Assembly: GCA_030038885.1 (NCBI GenBank)
Contig: JASHQY010000154.1
Location: 1-15,598 of the forward strand
Source of the DNA: Thermoplasmata archaeon
GTDB taxonomy: Archaea; Thermoplasmatota; Thermoplasmata; Lutacidiplasmatales; UBA184
DNA length: 15,598 bases
Direction of reading: 5' to 3'
A program made the translations under genes and the position numbers. The first letter of the stretch is position 1, and every line of letters begins with the position of its first letter. Of the stretch, positions 5,888-12,974 are shown one piece after another. The notes beneath the pieces were generated by a model. The model was not told where the DNA came from, did no database searches, and saw only the letters and a program-made list of their open reading frames with translations.

Positions 5888-6983
5888 ACCCGAACGCGCC
5901 CAGGACGCCGAGCTCTTCGGCGGCCCGCTGCGAGTCCCCGCCGCCCGCGACGTGGTGGCCGGGGATCCCGGTCAGCGCCCCGAGCACCTCCCGCGTGCCG
6001 AGCGCGAAGCGCGGGTCCTCGGTCTGTCCGAGCGGTCCGTTCCAAAAGACCGTCCGCGTGCCGGCGAGCGCCGCCCGGAACCGCGCGCGGGTCGCGGGGC
6101 CGATGTCGTGCGCCGCCGCGTCCGGCGGGATCGCCTCGACCGCCGCGACCTCGGGGCCGGCGCCGCCGGGTCGGTCGACCACGAGATCGCTCGGGAGCAC
6201 GAGCGTCGTGCCCGCGGCCGCGGCCCGGGCCGTGAGCTCGTGGACCGCGGGCAGTAAGGTCGCGTCCATCGGGCTCGTCCCGGTCGCGTGGCCCTCGGCC
6301 GCGAGGAACGGGAAGGCGAGCGCGCCGCCGATCAGGATCGTATCCGCCCGGCCGCAGAAGCTCGCGAGGAGCGGGAGCTTGTCGGCGACCTTCGCGCCGC
6401 CGATGAGGACCGCGTAGGGGTGCGCCGGGTCGACGACCAGCGGGGTCAATTCCCGCACCTCCCGCTCGACCAGGAGCCCCGCGACCGACGGGAGGCGCTT
6501 CGCGACGCCGACGGTCGACGCGTGGGCGCGGTGGAGCACCGCGAACGCGTCCTGGACGAACACCTCGCCGAAGCGCGCGAGCTCCCCCGCGAACGCGGGG
6601 TCGTTCGCCTCCTCGCCCGGATGGAACCGGAGGTTCTCGAGCATCAGGAACTGCCCGTTCTCGACGCGCGCGGACAATTCGAGCGCGTGGATCCCGACGA
6701 GGTCGTCGGCGAGCGGGACCGGCTGCCCGAGCAGCGAGCTGAGCCGTCGCGCGATCGGCTTCAGGGAGAGCCGGGGATCGCGCTGACCGTGCGGGCGGCC
6801 GAGGTGGGTCGCGAGGACCGTGCGCGCCCCGGCGGCGCGGAGGTGGTTGAGCGTCGGCAGCGCCTCCCGGATCCGCCAGTCGTCCGCGATCTGGCCGGTC
6901 GCGTCCTGGGGGACGTTGAAATCGACGCGCAGCAGCACGCGGCGGCCCCGCAGCGCGACGTCGCCGATCCCGCGCTTCGCCAT
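5805..6983 (-). CDS. pgk: Phosphoglycerate kinase, bacterial-type sequence
   Basis: This enzyme transfers phosphate between 1,3-bisphosphoglycerate/ADP and 3-phosphoglycerate/ATP in glycolysis and gluconeogenesis. The 392 residues are full length. Seen: RVDFNVP (19-25), THLGRPHG (59-66), LENLRFHPGEE (115-125), DAFAVLHRAHAST (145-157), GGAKVADK (195-202), GPLGQTED (316-323) and GGGDSQRAAEELG (347-359, nucleotide binding). The spacing and wording of these motifs look like bacterial PGK rather than the usual archaeal form, suggesting bacterial origin by transfer. DAFAVL replaces the common bacterial DAFGTA. Start ATG at 6983 is 23 bases after panE, and no Shine-Dalgarno is seen. It is probably the last gene of the coiled-coil/panE operon. 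Its stop codon shares a CTAG (5805-5808) with a TAG on the opposite strand. Confidence 0.96.
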   Translation of the reverse strand: MAKRGIGDVALRGRRVLLRVDFNVPQDATGQIADDWRIREALPTLNHLRAAGARTVLATHLGRPHGQRDPRLSLKPIARRLSSLLGQPVPLADDLVGIHALELSARVENGQFLMLENLRFHPGEEANDPAFAGELARFGEVFVQDAFAVLHRAHASTVGVAKRLPSVAGLLVEREVRELTPLVVDPAHPYAVLIGGAKVADKLPLLASFCGRADTILIGGALAFPFLAAEGHATGTSPMDATLLPAVHELTARAAAAGTTLVLPSDLVVDRPGGAGPEVAAVEAIPPDAAAHDIGPATRARFRAALAGTRTVFWNGPLGQTEDPRFALGTREVLGALTGIPGHHVAGGGDSQRAAEELGVLGAFGFISTGGGASLEFVQGLELPGLAVLPDA

Positions 6984-7006
6984 GGCGTCGGGGGAGGACC
7001 GCTCGG

Positions 7007-7975
7007 CTATGAAGATTGGGCCGCGTCGGCCGCGGCCGGGCGGCGGAGGCGCTCGACGACCGCCCGCGTCCGCGGCAGGTCGATCCCGTGCGCGGCCGCG
7101 ACCCGCACGATCTCGCCGGAGATCGCGTCGACCTCGGTCGGTCGGCCCCGCTCGCGGTCCTGGAGCATGCTCGAGCGGTTCTCGGCCGTCGCGCGGACGA
7201 TCCGCTCGAGCGCGCGGTCGGCGACCTCGTCGGAGAACTCCACGCCCGCCGCGCCGGCCGCCCGCTGGGCCTCGCGCAGCAGCGCGACCGCCTCCTCCCG
7301 GAACGGGCTCTCCCGGAGGCGGCCGTTCGTCACCCGGTGGAGCGCCGTCACCGGATTGATCGCGGCGTTCACGATCGCCTTGCTCCAGAGCTCCCGGTCG
7401 AGGTCGTCGACCAGCCGCACCGCGAGCCCCGCACGCGCGAACGCGTCCCGAAAGAGCGCGGTCGCCCCGGCCGCGGGCCCGCCCCCGGCGGGGTCCCGGA
7501 GCACGATCTCGCCGGCCCCGGCCTGGCGCACCACGCCCGGTCCGACCAGCGTCGCGGGGATCGAGCTGACCGCGCGCACGAGCGCGGACGTCGGGTCCGC
7601 ACCGGAGGCCGCGCGGAGCGCGGCCACGACCGGCGGCTCGATGTGGAGCCCGTTCTGGGGGAGCAGCGTCGGCACGGGTCGCGGAAACCGGCGGCCGAGC
7701 GCGGTCGCCGCCGCCGCGAGGTCGAACGTCTTGACGGTCAGGAGGACCGCGTCGGGGGGCGATGCGTCGGCGAGATCGGCGAGCGCGGTCGGGTGGAACG
7801 TTCCTTCGTCCGTCCCCGTGACCCGCAGCCCGTGCGCTCGGATCGCGGCGGCGTGCGCGGGCCGCGCGGTGAGCTCGACCGAGTACCCCGCGGCGGAGAG
7901 CCGTGCGGCGAGCACCGACCCGACCGCGCCGGCGCCGAGCGTCAGGATCCTCACGCGGGTCCCCCGGGGGCTCAC
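7007..7975 (-). CDS. panE: 2-dehydropantoate (ketopantoate) 2-reductase
   Basis: It reduces ketopantoate to pantoate with NAD(P)H in coenzyme A synthesis. The N-terminal Rossmann domain has GAGAVGS (14-20). The C-terminal ApbA domain has LWSKAIVNAAINPVTAL (196-212), with the catalytic Lys199 and Asn203, and ENRSSMLQDRERGRPTEVDAISGE (265-288) with the substrate-binding Ser and Glu281. Length 322 is normal. GTG at 7975 overlaps the stop of the upstream coiled-coil gene (GTGA). A second GTG at 7954 would give MRILTLGAG, closer to the typical family start, and is a good alternative. pgk follows 23 bases downstream. Other paralogous functions within the KPR superfamily cannot be ruled out, but all key residues are present. 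Confidence 0.92.
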   Translation of the reverse strand: MSPRGTRVRILTLGAGAVGSVLAARLSAAGYSVELTARPAHAAAIRAHGLRVTGTDEGTFHPTALADLADASPPDAVLLTVKTFDLAAAATALGRRFPRPVPTLLPQNGLHIEPPVVAALRAASGADPTSALVRAVSSIPATLVGPGVVRQAGAGEIVLRDPAGGGPAAGATALFRDAFARAGLAVRLVDDLDRELWSKAIVNAAINPVTALHRVTNGRLRESPFREEAVALLREAQRAAGAAGVEFSDEVADRALERIVRATAENRSSMLQDRERGRPTEVDAISGEIVRVAAAHGIDLPRTRAVVERLRRPAAADAAQSS

Positions 7976-8202
7976 CCGAGGCGCCGCACGAGCGTCGCGA
8001 GGGCGGGGTCCTGCCCCCAGTCGCGCTTCAGGAGCTCGAGCAGCCGTTCGTAGTAGCGGACCTGCTCGCGCGCCTGACGCACCTTCAGCACGAGGTACTC
8101 CTCCTCCCGCCGGGCGCGCGCGACCTCGGCGACGAGCTCCTGCTCGGTCGCGAGCAGGGCCTCCTGCCTAGCGGCTGTGGATTCCACTAGGCGTCGTGAC
8201 AC
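7972..8202 (-). CDS. Small coiled-coil hypothetical protein (76 aa)
   Basis: The family is not recognised. The product is nearly all predicted helix with heptad-like spacing (EQELVAEVARARREEEYLVLK, then VRYYERLLELLKRD), a short hairpin or coiled coil, ending in ATLVRRLG. It has no cysteines, signal peptide or membrane segment. The start is GTG at 8202 or GTG at 8187. The 5' end overlaps the preceding coiled-coil gene and its stop overlaps the panE start (GTGA), the signature of a coupled operon. That overlap, together with the non-random helical composition, is the main reason to accept so small a gene. It may pair with the neighbouring 83-residue helical protein. Confidence 0.65.
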   Translation of the reverse strand: MSRRLVESTAARQEALLATEQELVAEVARARREEEYLVLKVRQAREQVRYYERLLELLKRDWGQDPALATLVRRLG

Positions 8203-8419
8203 GGGCGATCTCCGGCCGTGGGATCGGTCGCGCGAGGTCGAGCAATGCCTCGGCGGCCAGCCTCAGGTGCGCGAGGTCCTGGCGGACCCGGCGGAGGCGG
8301 AGCTCGAGCTTGCGTCGGTGCTCCCGGACCTCGGCCAGGGAGCGCTCGAGGACCTCCATCCTCCGCTGCCAATTGTCGCGCTCCTGAACGTTCGCGAGCG
8401 CGGACTCCACGTCGACCAT
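8168..8419 (-). CDS. Small coiled-coil hypothetical protein (83 aa)
   Basis: The family is not recognised. Residues about 3-60 form one long charged helix or helical hairpin (ERDNWQRRMEVLERSLAEV, then HRRKLELRLRRVRQDLAHLRL). A Pro-rich tail follows (RPIPRPEIARVTTPSG). The start chosen is ATG at 8419; an in-frame GTG at 8431 adds four residues. AT-rich GAAACCTTGATT at 8444-8455 (minus strand) is about 30 bases before the ATG, consistent with a leaderless transcript. It is the first gene of the run leading to a second coiled-coil protein, panE and pgk, and overlaps the next gene by up to 35 bases. The pair may form a heteromeric coiled coil; this is inference from adjacency and shape. Confidence 0.62.
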   Translation of the reverse strand: MVDVESALANVQERDNWQRRMEVLERSLAEVREHRRKLELRLRRVRQDLAHLRLAAEALLDLARPIPRPEIARVTTPSGIHSR

Positions 8420-8443
8420 CGGACGCCGCACCGCCGCTGCGGA

Positions 8444-8455
8444 GAATCAAGGTTT
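8444..8455 (-). promoter_or_regulatory. TATA-like box for the coiled-coil/panE/pgk operon
   Basis: GAAACCTTGATT on the minus strand is the only AT-rich stretch between the divergent starts facing left. It is centred about 30 bases before the ATG at 8419. It is a weak match to the TATA consensus, so it is a tentative promoter. Confidence 0.35.
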
Positions 8456-8484
8456 CGCTCCCGGGGGCGATGGCCGCCCGGCCC

Positions 8485-8492
8485 GTTTTAAC
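8485..8492 (+). promoter_or_regulatory. TATA-like box ahead of mdh
   Basis: GTTTTAAC in a C-rich background predicts a transcript start near 8515 and a leader of about 15 bases to the mdh ATG at 8530. It is back to back with the leftward promoter about 40 bases away, making this a compact divergent promoter region. Confidence 0.55.
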
Positions 8493-8529
8493 CCCCCCGC
8501 GCGCTGGGGCGGTCAGAAGGGATCGCGAG

Positions 8530-9474
8530 ATGAGCTCACTCGGAAAGGTCGCCGTGCTCGGCGCCGGGAACATCGGAGGATCGCTCGCCCAGCGCCTCGC
8601 GGAGCTCGACGTCGCCCGCGAGGTCGTCCTCGTCGACATCATCGACGGACTCCCGCAGGGCAAGGCGCTCGATCTCCAGGAGTCCGCGCCGATCCTCGGG
8701 TTCGCGACGCGGGTCAGCGGATCGACGTCGCTCGACGCGCTCGCGGGGGCCGACGTGGTCGTCGAGACGGCCGGCCTCGCGCGCAAGCCCGGGATGAGCC
8801 GCTCGGACCTGCTCGGGAAGAACGCCGCGATCGTGCGTGGCCACGCCGAGGCCGTCCGTCGGTACGCCCCGAACGCGGTGGTCGTGGTCGTCACGAACCC
8901 CGTGGACGTCATGACCTACTACTTCCGTCAGGTCAGCGGCCTCCCGGCCGCCCGGGTCTTCGGGGAGTCGGGGACCCTCGACACCGCGCGGTTCCGGACC
9001 TTCGTCGCCGAGGCGCTCCACGTCGCGCCGCGCGACGTGACCGGCTTCGTCCTCGGCACGCACGGCGACACGATGGTCCCGATCCTCTCGCTGACGAGCG
9101 TCAGCGGCGTCCCGCTCGCGAAGCTCCTCCCGGCGGAGCGGATCGCCGCGATCGTCGAGCGGACGAAGCAGGGCGGCGGAGAGATCGTGAACCTCCTCAA
9201 GTCCGGCAGCGCGTTCTACGCGCCGACCGCCTCGCAGGCGGAGCTCGTCACCGCGATCGCGACCGATGCCCACCGGCTCGTGCCGGTCGCCGCGCACCTC
9301 GCCGGCGAGTTCGGCGAGACGGACGTCTGCGTCGGCGTTCCGGTCGTCCTCGGGCGCGAGGGGATCGAGCGGATCGTCGAGATCGACCTCACGGCCGGCG
9401 AGCGGGCGGCGTTCGCGGCCAGCGTCGCCGCGGTCCGCTCCGACCTCGAGATCCTCGCGAAGGGCGCGGGATAG
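8530..9474 (+). CDS. mdh: NAD-dependent malate dehydrogenase (LDH-like type)
   Basis: It interconverts malate and oxaloacetate. Seen in 314 residues: the dinucleotide motif GAGNIGG (11-17); Asp36 at the end of strand two (VLVDI), which favours NAD over NADP; and AGLARKPGMSR (81-91), with Arg85 at the position that selects malate (lactate dehydrogenases have Gln there) and Arg91. Also seen are TNPVDVMTY (122-130), the catalytic Asp151/Arg154 in LDTARFR, and the proton-relay His178 in GTHGDTMVP. Start ATG at 8530 gives MSSLGKVAVLGAG; the open frame upstream is antisense to the coiled-coil genes. fixX starts 11 bases after the stop, so the two are likely cotranscribed, linking malate oxidation with electron transfer. 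Confidence 0.96.
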   Translation: MSSLGKVAVLGAGNIGGSLAQRLAELDVAREVVLVDIIDGLPQGKALDLQESAPILGFATRVSGSTSLDALAGADVVVETAGLARKPGMSRSDLLGKNAAIVRGHAEAVRRYAPNAVVVVVTNPVDVMTYYFRQVSGLPAARVFGESGTLDTARFRTFVAEALHVAPRDVTGFVLGTHGDTMVPILSLTSVSGVPLAKLLPAERIAAIVERTKQGGGEIVNLLKSGSAFYAPTASQAELVTAIATDAHRLVPVAAHLAGEFGETDVCVGVPVVLGREGIERIVEIDLTAGERAAFAASVAAVRSDLEILAKGAG

Positions 9475-9485
9475 GGGGGTGGGCG

Positions 9486-9803
9486 ATGGCGGAGGAATCG
9501 ACCCCCGCGCCGGCGCCGGTCGAGTACGTCGAGATCAAGCGGCGCCTCGGGACCCTCCGCTACGCGACCGACTCGAAGGACCACGCGCACATCACGGTCC
9601 GGCCCGAGATCTGCGCGCGGTGCCCCCACTCGTTCTGCACGTTCGCGTGCCCCGCGCAGTGCTACCAGCGGATCGAGGGGCGCCTCGTCTTCCGCTACGA
9701 GGACTGCATCGAGTGCGGCGCCTGCGACATCGCCTGCGACCAGGGCTCGGTCACCTGGACGCTGCCCCGGGGGCCGTACGGCGTCCGCTACGCCTACGGA
9801 TAG
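9486..9803 (+). CDS. fixX: FixX-type ferredoxin-like protein
   Basis: The 105-residue product matches FixX, the ferredoxin-like partner of FixABC/ETF-quinone oxidoreductase complexes, in overall order: HITVRPEICARCP, CTFACPAQCY, LVFRYEDCIECGACDIAC and the closing PRGPYGVRYAYG. Cysteines at 43, 46, 51, 55 and at 74, 77, 80, 84 make two possible four-cysteine sets; Cys59 is extra. At least one [4Fe-4S] cluster is expected, and two are possible. It has no signal peptide. It follows mdh by 11 bases, with a G-rich stretch before the ATG. No fixA, fixB or fixC lies in the window, so its electron partner must be encoded elsewhere. A role in electron transfer to quinone is inferred from the family. 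Confidence 0.88.
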   Translation: MAEESTPAPAPVEYVEIKRRLGTLRYATDSKDHAHITVRPEICARCPHSFCTFACPAQCYQRIEGRLVFRYEDCIECGACDIACDQGSVTWTLPRGPYGVRYAYG

Positions 9804-9852
9804 GGCCGTCGTCGGGTCCGGCGGACCCCGCACCGTTCCATTGAACGCGCAG

Positions 9853-9859
9853 CTTAAAG
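9853..9859 (+). promoter_or_regulatory. TATA-like box between fixX and xpd
   Basis: CTTAAAG is the only AT-rich motif in the 146-base gap. It predicts a transcript start near 9883 and thus a leader of about 65 bases to the first conventional xpd start (GTG 9950). No ATG, GTG or TTG lies in the xpd frame between the in-frame TGA at 9842 and 9950. Confidence 0.4.
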
Positions 9860-9949
9860 CCCCCGCCGGGGCGTCGCGGAGGGCGGAGCGCATCCACGAC
9901 GCCGCCGGCGACGACCGCCCCCGATCCGACCCTCCTGTTCCCCTACCGG

Positions 9950-11971
9950 GTGCGCCCCGGGCAGGAATCGATCCTGCGCGAGGTCAACGACCTCATCGGG
10001 CGGGGAGGTCCGCTCCTCGTCAACGCGCCGACGGGGAGCGGCAAGACGGTCGCGACGCTCGCACCGCTGCTCGAGCACGCGATGCGCGCCGACCACCGGG
10101 TCCTCTACCTCGTCCGGACCCACGCTCAGGAGGTGCAGGTCCTCCACGAGGCCCGCACGATCGCCCACCGGCTCGAGCAGCCGCTGCTCGCGGTCGGCCT
10201 CCAGGGGCGCGCGGGCCGGTGCTTCCTCCTCGAGAACGTCGCCGAGGTGAAGGGGGCCACCGCGGAGGAGCACGGCAAGCTCTGCGCCGACCGGAAGCGG
10301 GCGACCGAGCGCGCGCTCAAGGGCGAGCAGCCGCTCGCGCCCCCGACCGAGCTGCCCGAAGGCGGGGAGATCGACCTGACCGACCTCGACGGGTGCCCGT
10401 ACTACGCCCGCGTCCTTCAGTCCGACCTCGACGGCCTGGTCGAGCGGTTCAGCGCGAAGCTCCCGAACCCGACCGAGTTCGAAGCGTACTGCCGCGAGGA
10501 GAACCTGTGCCCGTACGAGCTCTCGAAGCTGCTCGTCCCCCGGGCCCGGCTCGTCACGGCCCCGTACGCGTTCTTCTTCCATCCGCACATCCGCCGCTCG
10601 CTCTTCGACTGGCTCGCGGTCGGTCCCGAGCGGATCGACCTCGTGGTCGACGAGGCCCACAACCTCCCGAACCACCTGCGCGAGCTGACGACCGTCGCGC
10701 TGCCGCAGGAGTCCGTGCGCCGGGCGCGCGCGGAGGTCGCCGAGCGCGGGGACTTCCAGCTCCCCGAGGGACCGAGCGCGACCCGGTTCTTCGACATCGT
10801 CGGGGCGGCGGTCGAGGAGCTGATCCAGGCGCTCGCCCGCGAGGACGACGCGGTCCTGCCGCCCGGGGTCTTCGAGGACGCGCTCCTGACCGCGCTCGGG
10901 GGGACGAGCCACCGGCTCGACACCTGGCTCGGCGCGCTCGCGACCTGGGGGGAGAACCTCCGGGAGGAGCGGCGCCGCGAGCGGCACCTGCCGCGCTCGT
11001 GGGTCCACACGGTCGCGCTCACCCTGCTGTCCTGGCCGCAGCTCGAGCCGCCCGCGTACGTCAAGCTCGCGACGCGGCTCCCGCGGCCCGCGCTCGAGGC
11101 GTACTCGCTCGATGCGTCGGTCCCGGCCGCCCCGATCCTCGACTGCCACCTCTCGGTGCACATGTCCGGCACGCTCGCGCCGCTCGAGGAGTACCGGGAC
11201 TCGCTCGGTCTCGGCGCCTCGGCGCGTCTGCTCGACGTGCCGTCGCACTTCCCCCCCGAGAACCGCAAGTTCCTCTACGACCCGACCGTCTCGACCCGGT
11301 ACGAGGACCTGCGGGCGGACCCGCGCGCGATCGGGCGGCTCGCCGACCGCTTGGTCGAGATCCTCCAGTGCCTGCCGGTCAAGACCGCGGTCTTCTTCCC
11401 GAGCTTCGAGCTCATGCAGCGGGTCCTCGAGGCCGGCCTCCAGTCGCAGCTGCCCGGCAACGTCTTCATCGAGTACGCGAAGCTCCCGATGGGCGACCTC
11501 TGGCGGTCGATCGAGGGGTGGAAGAAGGACCCCGAGGGGACCGTCCTGCTCGGGGTCGCGGGCGGCCGCCTCTCCGAGGGGATCGACTACCCGAACCAGG
11601 AGCTCGAGGCGGTGGTCGTGGTCGGGATCCCGTACCCCCGACCGAGCGCGAAGCACGAGGCGCTGCGCCAGTTCCTCGACGCCGCGACCGGCCGCGGCTG
11701 GGAGTACACGGTCGAGGCCCCCGCGGCGCGGGCGATCCTGCAGGCCGTCGGCCGCATGATCCGCTCGGAGCACGACCGGGGGATCGCGATCGTCCTCGAC
11801 CGGCGAGCGCCCTTGTTCGCGAAGAGCCTTCCCGGGCTCGAGCCGATCGGCCACCTCGCCGCGACGACCCACGCGTTCTACGGCCGTCGGGCGCGCTGGT
11901 CGCGCACCGCGAGCCGCTCGCCCGGGACCGGCGCGCCGGACGGAACGACGGTCCCCGGTCCAAATCCATAA
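9950..11971 (+). CDS. xpd: XPD/Rad3-family Fe-S DNA helicase
   Basis: This is a superfamily 2, 5'-3' DNA helicase, the archaeal homologue of the TFIIH subunit XPD. Seen: Walker A APTGSGKT (26-33); four Fe-S cysteines in the order RCFL (Cys91), KLCADR (Cys112), GCPYY (Cys149) and NLCPYE (Cys187); VVDEAH (232-237); HMSGTL; FPPENRKFLY; GGRLSEGIDYPN; and QAVGRMIRS (motif VI). The order and wording follow Thermoplasma XPD closely, with an insertion of about 20 residues between the second and third cysteines. The last roughly 30 residues are low complexity. GTG at 9950 (MRPGQES) is the first standard start. The frame is open further up (LFPYR, with a CTG at 9935), which resembles some XPD N-termini, so the exact start is uncertain. 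All residues for helicase activity are present. Confidence 0.94.
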   Translation: MRPGQESILREVNDLIGRGGPLLVNAPTGSGKTVATLAPLLEHAMRADHRVLYLVRTHAQEVQVLHEARTIAHRLEQPLLAVGLQGRAGRCFLLENVAEVKGATAEEHGKLCADRKRATERALKGEQPLAPPTELPEGGEIDLTDLDGCPYYARVLQSDLDGLVERFSAKLPNPTEFEAYCREENLCPYELSKLLVPRARLVTAPYAFFFHPHIRRSLFDWLAVGPERIDLVVDEAHNLPNHLRELTTVALPQESVRRARAEVAERGDFQLPEGPSATRFFDIVGAAVEELIQALAREDDAVLPPGVFEDALLTALGGTSHRLDTWLGALATWGENLREERRRERHLPRSWVHTVALTLLSWPQLEPPAYVKLATRLPRPALEAYSLDASVPAAPILDCHLSVHMSGTLAPLEEYRDSLGLGASARLLDVPSHFPPENRKFLYDPTVSTRYEDLRADPRAIGRLADRLVEILQCLPVKTAVFFPSFELMQRVLEAGLQSQLPGNVFIEYAKLPMGDLWRSIEGWKKDPEGTVLLGVAGGRLSEGIDYPNQELEAVVVVGIPYPRPSAKHEALRQFLDAATGRGWEYTVEAPAARAILQAVGRMIRSEHDRGIAIVLDRRAPLFAKSLPGLEPIGHLAATTHAFYGRRARWSRTASRSPGTGAPDGTTVPGPNP

Positions 11972-11974
11972 GAG
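11967..11974 (+). promoter_or_regulatory. TATA-like box of the heptose/CBS operon, overlapping xpd stop
   Basis: CATAAGAG contains the xpd stop codon TAA (11969-11971). Its centre is about 27 bases before the GTG at 11997, the ideal distance for a leaderless transcript. No Shine-Dalgarno precedes that GTG. The same heptamer ATAAGAG recurs ahead of the membrane-protein gene at 14444-14450. Confidence 0.55.
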
Positions 11975-11996
11975 GGCGAACGCCGGCTCCGCCCCC

Positions 11997-12974
11997 GTGA
12001 TCATCACCCGCACCCCCCTGCGCGTCAGCTTCGCGGGCGGCGGGACCGACCTCCCCTCGTTCTACCGCGCGTACGGCGGCGGGGCGGTCGTGAGCGCGGC
12101 GATCGACAAGTTCGTCCACGTCCTCGTGAACGAGAAGTTCGACCGCTCGATCCGCGTCGCGTACTCGCGCACGGAGAACGTCGACCGGCTCGAGGACCTG
12201 CAGCACGGGCTCGTCCGCGAGGCGATGCGGGCGACCGGCGTGCGGGAGGCGCTCGAGATCCACACGATCGCGGACATCCCGTCCGAGGGGACCGGCCTCG
12301 GGTCGTCGTCGAGCCTCACGGTCGGCCTCCTGAACGCGCTCTACGCGTTCCGCGGCCAGCTGAAGGACCCGGCGGAGCTCGCCCGCGAGGCCTGCGAGAT
12401 CGAGATCGACAAGCTCGGGGGCACGCTCGGCAAGCAGGACCACTACATCGCGGCGTTCGGCGGGGTCCAGCACTTCGAGTTCCGCCCGGACGATTCCGTC
12501 CGCCAGACCCCGCTGCCGCTCGCGAACGTCGACCGCGAGGCGCTCAGCGACCATCTCTCGCTCTTCTACACGGGGATCACCCGCCCCGCGGGCCGGATCC
12601 TCTCCGAGCAGGACGCGCGCACGGGGGAGAACCGCGACGCGCTCCTCCGGATGCGCGCGCTCGCGGACGCGGCGCGCTCCGCGATCCTCGCGCACGACTG
12701 GGCCCGGCTCGGCCAGGTGCTCGACGAGGGCTGGCAGCTCAAGCGGGGGTTCGCGCCGGGGATCACGAACCCCGAGATCGACCGCCGCTTCGAGGCCGCG
12801 AAGGCGGCCGGCGCGTTCGGCGGGAAGGTCACCGGGGCGGGCGGTGGGGGATTCCTGCTCCTCGTGCACCCGCCGGAACGCAGCCGTCAAATAGCGGACG
12901 CCCTGTCGCCGATGACGCGGCTCCCGGTGCGGATCACGTCCGAGGGATCGCGGATCCTGGGTATCCACCGATGA
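11997..12974 (+). CDS. hddA: GHMP kinase, D-glycero-D-manno-heptose 7-phosphate kinase-like
   Basis: The product is 325 residues and cytosolic. It has the GHMP N-terminal signature RTPLRVSFAGGGTDLPSFY (5-23), the ATP-binding loop PSEGTGLGSSSSLTVGLLNAL (95-115) and the C-terminal motif GGKVTGAGGGGFLLLV (275-290). EIEIDKLGGTLGKQDHYIAAFGG (134-156) is typical of the HddA subgroup, which phosphorylates heptose 7-phosphate at C1 on the way to GDP-heptose. The next gene is a phosphoheptose isomerase, the preceding step in that pathway, which strengthens the call. The GTG start sits 27 bases after a TATA-like box, so the mRNA is probably leaderless. The stop overlaps the isomerase start (ATGA). Related sugar kinases (fucose-type) share these motifs, so the substrate is inferred. 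Confidence 0.88.
   Translation: MIITRTPLRVSFAGGGTDLPSFYRAYGGGAVVSAAIDKFVHVLVNEKFDRSIRVAYSRTENVDRLEDLQHGLVREAMRATGVREALEIHTIADIPSEGTGLGSSSSLTVGLLNALYAFRGQLKDPAELAREACEIEIDKLGGTLGKQDHYIAAFGGVQHFEFRPDDSVRQTPLPLANVDREALSDHLSLFYTGITRPAGRILSEQDARTGENRDALLRMRALADAARSAILAHDWARLGQVLDEGWQLKRGFAPGITNPEIDRRFEAAKAAGAFGGKVTGAGGGGFLLLVHPPERSRQIADALSPMTRLPVRITSEGSRILGIHR

Noticed and set aside
8530..9474. Lactate dehydrogenase
   Set aside because: The substrate-selecting position is Arg85 in ARKPGMSR, typical of malate dehydrogenase, not the Gln of lactate dehydrogenase.
9841..12013. Two 719-residue frames covering xpd on both strands
   Set aside because: Both are low-complexity (Arg/Pro/Ala or Arg/Glu/Leu) readings of the xpd codons. 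Only the frame starting at 9950 carries helicase motifs.
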